Source of the DNA: Anthracocystis setariae
Lineage: Eukaryota; Basidiomycota; Ustilaginomycetes; Ustilaginales; Ustilaginaceae
Reading direction: 5' to 3'
NCBI GenBank assembly: GCA_928724745.1
Contig: CAKMXJ010000007.1
Coordinates: forward strand, 310,001 to 374,000
DNA: 64,000 bases
Shown here one piece after another: positions 59,307-64,000 of this stretch. The notes under the pieces were generated by a model. It saw only the letters and a list, made by a program, of their open reading frames with translations. It made no database searches and was not told the origin of the DNA. Each line of letters opens with the position of its first letter. Position 1 is the first letter of the stretch. Position numbers and translations under genes: made by a program.

Positions 59307-61013
59307 ATGGTCGCCGACACCATTCCATCAGAGCAATCTTCGGCTCTTGCGGCAGCGCTCACAGAATACTTTCACTCCACTGTCACGCTCGCCGCCAACT
59401 ACTTCCAAAAGATCCCAGGTAGTGCTATTGTTGCCCGATATGTCGCCAGCAGCTACCAGAACGATCCCATCCGCTCTCTTCTCGAGCTCTTCCTCGTTCT
59501 CTTCGCCTTGAGGACCGTCTTGCAGAGCAGGACACGCGGTGGTGCTGGCGGCAAGAACTTTGTCAATCTCTCGCCCAAGGAGATCGATGACCTCGTCGCC
59601 GACTTCAACCCCGAGCCTCTTTGCACTCCCCTCACTCCCGCAGAGTCCAGAGAACTCTCCTCTGTCCCCACCATCATCGGCGGTTCCACCAGCAAGCCCA
59701 AGCTCAGCATCCATGGCGCAAAACCCGTCCAAGTTCTCAACCTCGCCAGCTACAACTTTACCGACCTTGCCGGTCTTGACTCGGTCAAGCAAAAGGCCAT
59801 CGACACGCTTCGCAATTATGGCGTCGGCAGTTGCTCGCCTCCTGGCTTCTACGGTACCATCGATGTCCACATGCAGCTCGAAGCCGATATCGCTCGCTTC
59901 CTCGGCACTCAGAACTCCATCATCTACAGTCAAGGTTTCAGCACCATTTCCTCCGTCATTTCCGCCTTCTCCAAACGTGGCGACATCATCGTCGCCGATC
60001 GAGGCGTCAACTATGCCATCCAGAAGGGCATCCAGATCTCGCGTTCCACCGTATACTGGTACGATCACAACGATATGGCCTCGCTCGAGGCTACTCTCGA
60101 GCAAGTCAAGCGCGACACAAAACGTAGACGTGGCCCTCTCACCCGTCGTTTCATCGTGACCGAAGGTGTCTTTGAAGCCGATGGCGCACTTACCCACTTG
60201 CCCAAGATACAGGAGCTCAAGAAGCGATACAAATTCCGCCTCATTCTCGACGAGAGCATCAGTTTCGGCACCATCGGCGCTACCGGCCGCGGTCTCACCG
60301 AGTACTACAACATCCCAGCCACCGACATTGAGATCATCACCGGTTCCATGGCCAACACCCTCGGTGGCGCAGGTGGCTTCTGTGCTGGCTCCGACGAAGT
60401 CGTCTTCCACCAGCGTATCAACGGTACCTCGTTTGTCTTCTCCGCCGCATTGCCCGCCATGCTTGCCGTCGCAGCCAGCACTGCCATCTCCTACCTCACC
60501 GCCCAACCTTCCATCCTCACAACACTCCACGACAACGTCAAAACGCTTCGTTCCATCCTGGATCATGTCGAGTCGCTCCGCATCTCGAGCGACCCGCGCA
60601 GCCCGCTCGTTCACATTCAAATTCGAAGCAACACCGACCGTCATCCCGACACCCCGCTCGACAAGTTCGACAACCGCAAGAATAGCCTTGCTGTCGGCGA
60701 TGTCAGTTTGACGCTGGCAAGCAGTAATGATGACAAGCGTATCGCTGCAGCAGCGCCGACCGAGCACGATCTTTCTGTTGACGAGCAGGTGCATTTGCTC
60801 CAGGCGATTGTAGATGATGCATTGGAACATGGCGTCTTCATCTCGCGCATGAAGAGATTGCCCAGCATCAACCCAAAGGTGTTGGAGGTCGCGCCAGAGT
60901 CAAGACCAAACATCAGGATCGCTGTTAGTGCCGCCTTCACTAAGAAGGAGATCGAGAAGGCCGCAAATGTGATCAAGGCGAGCGCTATCAAGGTGCTCGG
61001 CAAGAGGCGTTGA
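59307..61013 (+). CDS. LCB1: Serine palmitoyltransferase subunit Lcb1
   Basis: The ATG at 59307 (MVADTIPSEQ) gives 568 residues in one exon; an earlier frame from 59259 starts with TTG. A hydrophobic helix at about 52-70 (RSLLELFLVLFALRTVLQ) is the usual Lcb1 membrane anchor. The alpha-oxoamine synthase fold follows. VGSCSPPGFYGTIDVHMQLE contains the cysteine that matches human SPTLC1 Cys133, and IIYSQGFSTISSVI and FRLILDESISFGTIGATGRG are also family blocks. Where the catalytic subunit Lcb2 has its PLP lysine, this protein reads GSMANTLGGAGG without lysine, as Lcb1 does. Lcb1 and Lcb2 condense serine and palmitoyl-CoA in the ER, the first step of sphingolipid synthesis. Confidence 0.95.
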   Translation: MVADTIPSEQSSALAAALTEYFHSTVTLAANYFQKIPGSAIVARYVASSYQNDPIRSLLELFLVLFALRTVLQSRTRGGAGGKNFVNLSPKEIDDLVADFNPEPLCTPLTPAESRELSSVPTIIGGSTSKPKLSIHGAKPVQVLNLASYNFTDLAGLDSVKQKAIDTLRNYGVGSCSPPGFYGTIDVHMQLEADIARFLGTQNSIIYSQGFSTISSVISAFSKRGDIIVADRGVNYAIQKGIQISRSTVYWYDHNDMASLEATLEQVKRDTKRRRGPLTRRFIVTEGVFEADGALTHLPKIQELKKRYKFRLILDESISFGTIGATGRGLTEYYNIPATDIEIITGSMANTLGGAGGFCAGSDEVVFHQRINGTSFVFSAALPAMLAVAASTAISYLTAQPSILTTLHDNVKTLRSILDHVESLRISSDPRSPLVHIQIRSNTDRHPDTPLDKFDNRKNSLAVGDVSLTLASSNDDKRIAAAAPTEHDLSVDEQVHLLQAIVDDALEHGVFISRMKRLPSINPKVLEVAPESRPNIRIAVSAAFTKKEIEKAANVIKASAIKVLGKRR

Positions 61014-61423
61014 TCGAGGTACAGACTCGTTCTAAGAAATATATCCATCCAGTATAGTCATGCAGTTTGGTTGGTGCACGAACGGCGTTCCTTTGAAGTG
61101 TATCATCTATTCGTTGTACGATCAAATCCTAAGCATGGGTGAAAGGGGACAAAGAGGAGAGATTAGATGTCACGCTACCGCACGATTGTATGCGTCAGAG
61201 TGAGAATAGATAGTGTAGTTGATATCCCAGAAGACAAATCGAATCCGAGAGGAGCACAATTATATACAGGCAGATGATCATGTTTGCATCTGCCTGCATG
61301 TGGAACCAACTGTTGACTACGCGAGCGATAGTCAGGTGGACACCGGACATTAGACGAAAGGTGAAAGGTGAAGGGCGAAAGATGAATTCCGGGACAGAAC
61401 AATGAAGGCAATCTTCGAGCGGA
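61014..61423. other. Convergent 3' region, LCB1 / pectin methylesterase
   Basis: AT-moderate DNA without a visible gene or repeat. Confidence 0.6.
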
Positions 61424-62784
61424 CTACCAATTCTTCACAGCGTGACTATCAATCCAATGGGTCGAGCCAAAGACCTTCTTGACCGTATACTGCTGTGCCT
61501 CTTCCTCGGTTAGAATCTCCTCCAGTCTTCGATCCCTGACATTCATATCGCCACCTGGACCGGAGCTTGCATACTCTGCGAACCTAGTCAGGCCTCGTTG
61601 GAAGTGTGGGTCGGATTCGCTCCAGATTTTGAAACCAGCGTCGGCGATGATGTTGCTCATGCGCGTGTTCAGGTAGACCGAGTGGGCGTAGACGTTCCAA
61701 GGGCGGCCGAGGTAACATTTCCCCTGCATGTCCTTCAGTGTAGAAGCGTCCGGGGATTTGTCGATGGACGAGTTGCTGACGTAGACGCCGACGGTGGCAT
61801 CGTTCGGATCGCCACGCCATGCGGTGATTCCACCACCGCATGCGCGATTCAGCAGTTGTACCTTTTCAAACCACGCCTTGCCCGATCCATACAGGTAGTC
61901 CGTCATGCCCTTGACGAGGGATTGGAAGAAGAACGCATTCGAGCCAGCACCCACGTACAGCGTGTCTTGGTAGCTCGAAAACCCACATGCGTAGAACGAG
62001 GCGTTGGCGTTCTGCACACATAGCGCTGCAGCAGGGCCAAGCTGGTACTGAGTGATCTCTTGACCGTGGAAGAATTGTCGTTGGAGGAAGTTGATGTTGT
62101 ATGCTTTGAAGTCCGAGGGGCCAGAGTGGGAGCCAGTGCCAACACCGAGTACGACAGCATCGCAGTTGTTCAGGGTGTTGTACGGGTCGCTTTGGTTGAC
62201 GTACGTGGATTGCCAGATCTGCACTCGGTTAACCGCGCGATCCCGAACATCTTGCGTCACTCCCTGTCAAGTCCCAATCGAGAAGAGATAAAAAAAAGTT
62301 GTGTTGAGATAGGCTGAGGGGAGAGTGAAAGAGATCGCGGCGACTTACGGCAAAGACAGTCGGACTAACGCGACCAACGACAACCTTCTCGTGATAGATG
62401 CCCTCATCGATCAGAACAGTCCAGACGCTCCCATCGTCAGGACTGATGGAAGGGTAAACGGATACGATCTCTCGCGTCAGCATATCAGATTTTGGGATGT
62501 AAGGACACCATCGCTACGCGTGTTACCTACAGAGAAGACAGCGCCGAATTCACAGTCCGGTACTTGGCAGCTGGGTGGGTTTGGCTCACGAACACAGTGT
62601 TTCGAGGACACCCTTTGAGTGGATCGTCATAGTGACTCTTGGGAGCTTGGCATCTTCCATCCAGGGAGTCGAATCTCTTGGAGGCTTGTTCATCAAGGAA
62701 TGGAGCTCCTCGAATCCCGGACAGCAAAAAGCTGACACCGATCAAGTACGCTACAATGTACGAGCGCCCGATCATCTTGGACAA
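61424..62784 (-). CDS. Secreted pectin methylesterase (CE8), three exons
   Basis: Exons are 62531-62784, 62349-62442 and 61424-62263 on the minus strand. Introns have GTAGGT/CATCAG and GTAAGT/GACAG ends, and the first has a TGCTGACG branch site. The lengths sum to 1188 nt, 395 residues. The start could be Met1 or Met4. Residues ~4-26 (MIGRSYIVAYLIGVSFLLSG) are a signal peptide. The pectinesterase domain shows FYACGFSSYQDTLYV (with the catalytic-region Asp of QDTL), MTDYLYGSGKAWFEKV (matching the second catalytic Asp) and CYLGRPWNVYAHSVYL (LGRPW). The enzyme removes methyl esters from plant pectin outside the cell, which suits a plant-infecting or plant-associated smut. Splice sites were chosen by reading frame and family alignment in memory. 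Confidence 0.85.
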
Positions 62785-63515
62785 AGCAAGGGGACAAAGG
62801 GAAGCGAGGGTAAGAGTTCAAGGTGGGATAAGACGGAAAAGGAAACGGGAGAGGGAGGAGGAGGGGAGGGGGGTTGATGGCATCTTGCACCGAAGCGCAG
62901 AGCTCGACACACTGGTTCATACACTTTTAGCATTCACGAACAACGACACCCTTGTAGCTACAGGAAATCGATCATGCTCAAACAGACTTGAGGCAGTGGA
63001 AACATCGCTGGTACTCTGCCATGGCTCGCACGCCAACCTGCGGCTAGCGCTGAAGGTTGCCAAGCAGATGATACAGTTTCAAGCATGGCGTGCACCAGAC
63101 GCAAGGTGGGCGCGATCGAATCCAGAAAGTCGCACAGATCCGCGGCACCTCCCTAAGTAGCGCAGAGCTAGCCCACATGGAAAGGCTGCAGCCCCACAGA
63201 TGTGGGAGGGCTTCATGCAGCTGTGGCATCCCCCTGTTTTTCAGAGTTTGACAAATCCACCTGCGCAGGGTCCGTGTCCTGCATTTAGAGCTAATCAGAG
63301 CCGACATGAAGTGCATGGCATGCAGACTTGTCGGGCTTGATTAGTTGCGATGGAGTTGAGGACACGACTTAGACGAGTACGGCCACATTGTGAGCTCAAA
63401 GCGAGTCAAGGCCATTCTAGGGAAGGTAACTATTGGCGCGAAGATCGAGAACCTCAAAGTTGGCCGAAGTCCATACACATGGCAGATCATGCGATGAGAA
63501 TTAGATTGAGTTTGT
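62785..63515. other. Intergenic region
   Basis: A purine-rich stretch lies at 62810-62876 just upstream of the pectin methylesterase start. A direct-looking pair of GC-rich inverted segments lies near 63170-63210 (CCACATGGAAAGG and CCACAGATGTGG). No gene is visible. Confidence 0.5.
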
Positions 63516-64000
63516 TTAGCCTTGAAAGTCGGTGCGACCTCGCTGTACCGCCTCTGTGACCGAGGTGGGAATGTCTTTGTCACCTGCGAGGAGGTCGAGC
63601 ATGAGCCCATCGGCCTGACCTTTGGGGAGCTGAGCGATCTCAAGAAGAGTAGCAGCGACATCCTCTCGAGGGATCTGTTGTCGAAAAAAAGATTCTCGAT
63701 CCAGAGTTGAAGGAGGGAGCTGCGAGTCAGTACAATGCCGGCCTTTCCGTCTTCTGAGATCAATGCAGTGGGTGGGTGTAAAGACAAACTTACAGAGTGG
63801 ACGAGGCTCTGGTGGACACCAAGAGCAACTTTGCCGGTGCCCGCTTCATCGATAAGACCTCCCGGACGGAGCACAAACCATGGGAACGCAGATCTGAGAG
63901 ACAGATTCTTGTCAGCGGCATCTGTAGCAAGGAGATTGAAAGAAGGATAAGCGTTGAGCTGGCATGAGCATGTTGGCCTGCTCCAGCATAGGGTGCGAGC
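63516..64000 (-). CDS. Atypical short-chain dehydrogenase (NAD(P)-binding), C-terminal exons, runs off the right edge
   Basis: Two exons are clear on the minus strand: one running from the right edge down to 63794, ending with a GTAAGT donor, and the last one at 63516-63674 after an ACAG acceptor. Together they read FVLRPGGLIDEAGTGKVALG, then IPREDVAATLLEIAQLPKGQ, ending RTDFQG. The blocks LRPGxLxDExGTGKV and PREDVAxxLxE are typical of the NAD(P)-binding atypical short-chain dehydrogenase group (NmrA/YwnB-like). A possible further intron lies near 63958 (CAG before CTCAACG). The cofactor-binding N-terminus is outside the window, so the reaction cannot be told. Confidence 0.75.

Noticed and set aside
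59328..60830. 500-codon minus-strand frame opposite LCB1
   Set aside because: It is a shadow of the LCB1 coding strand, with no independent domain or promoter.
63160..63215. Inverted GC-rich segments as a terminator hairpin or transposon end
   Set aside because: Pairing is short and imperfect, there is no target-site duplication, and intrinsic terminators are not expected for these genes.

Overview
The window looks like nuclear DNA of a smut fungus (Ustilaginomycetes, in the Ustilago/Sporisorium/Pseudozyma group). The evidence is moderately GC-rich DNA, long and mostly intronless genes, the few introns having GTAAGT/GTGAGT donors and CTGAC-like branch sites, intergenic spaces full of microsatellites, typical fungal families (Chs7, Zn2Cys6 regulator, Lcb1, Mdv1) and a secreted pectin methylesterase. 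I could not run a database search, so the genus is an inference. I saw no transposon, CRISPR array, rRNA or convincing tRNA gene.

Layout. 1-767: N-terminal part of Cdc6 (minus strand, cut by the window edge). 1497-2151: first exon of an unrecognised KEN-box protein. 4268-6700: Mdv1-type mitochondrial fission WD40 protein. 7872-8915: Chs7 chitin synthase export chaperone. 9073-10998: Asnsd1-like asparagine-synthase-family protein. 11669-14221: TBC Rab-GAP. 14422-18906: DNA topoisomerase II. 19627-22107 and 22544-23350: a divergent pair, mitochondrial seryl-tRNA synthetase with an extra C-terminal membrane domain, and prohibitin 1. 23557-24904: five-exon uridine phosphorylase-like gene. 25468-26607: unrecognised membrane protein. 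26695-32412: Sac3/TREX-2 mRNA export scaffold with FG repeats. 32967-34622: two-exon MFS permease of the Dal5/anion:cation symporter group, followed by about 4 kb without a gene I can support.

38680-40170: unrecognised coiled-coil protein. 41111-42921: bZIP regulator of the Hac1/XBP1/Cib1 type. 43386-45215: unrecognised disordered protein. 48268-48900: ribosomal protein eS8. 49407-52742: valyl-tRNA synthetase with mitochondrial and cytosolic starts. 53493-54323: methyltransferase. 54519-58157: large Zn2Cys6 regulator. 59307-61013: Lcb1 subunit of serine palmitoyltransferase. 61424-62784: three-exon pectin methylesterase. 63516-64000: C-terminal end of an atypical short-chain dehydrogenase.

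The most striking element is in the bZIP gene. Its reading frame changes at a 65-nt segment (41952-42016) bounded by two 7-nt loops of the form CNG|CAGC, the first on a perfect 8-bp stem. This is the signature of an Ire1-cleaved unconventional intron; removing it joins the bZIP half to a 301-codon acidic C-terminal half. A UPRE-like octamer lies upstream. A second genome-scale signal is an odd palindrome (GTACAGTAC/GTACTGTAC and its TACAGTA core) that recurs more than twenty times in the intergenic DNA and is almost absent from genes.
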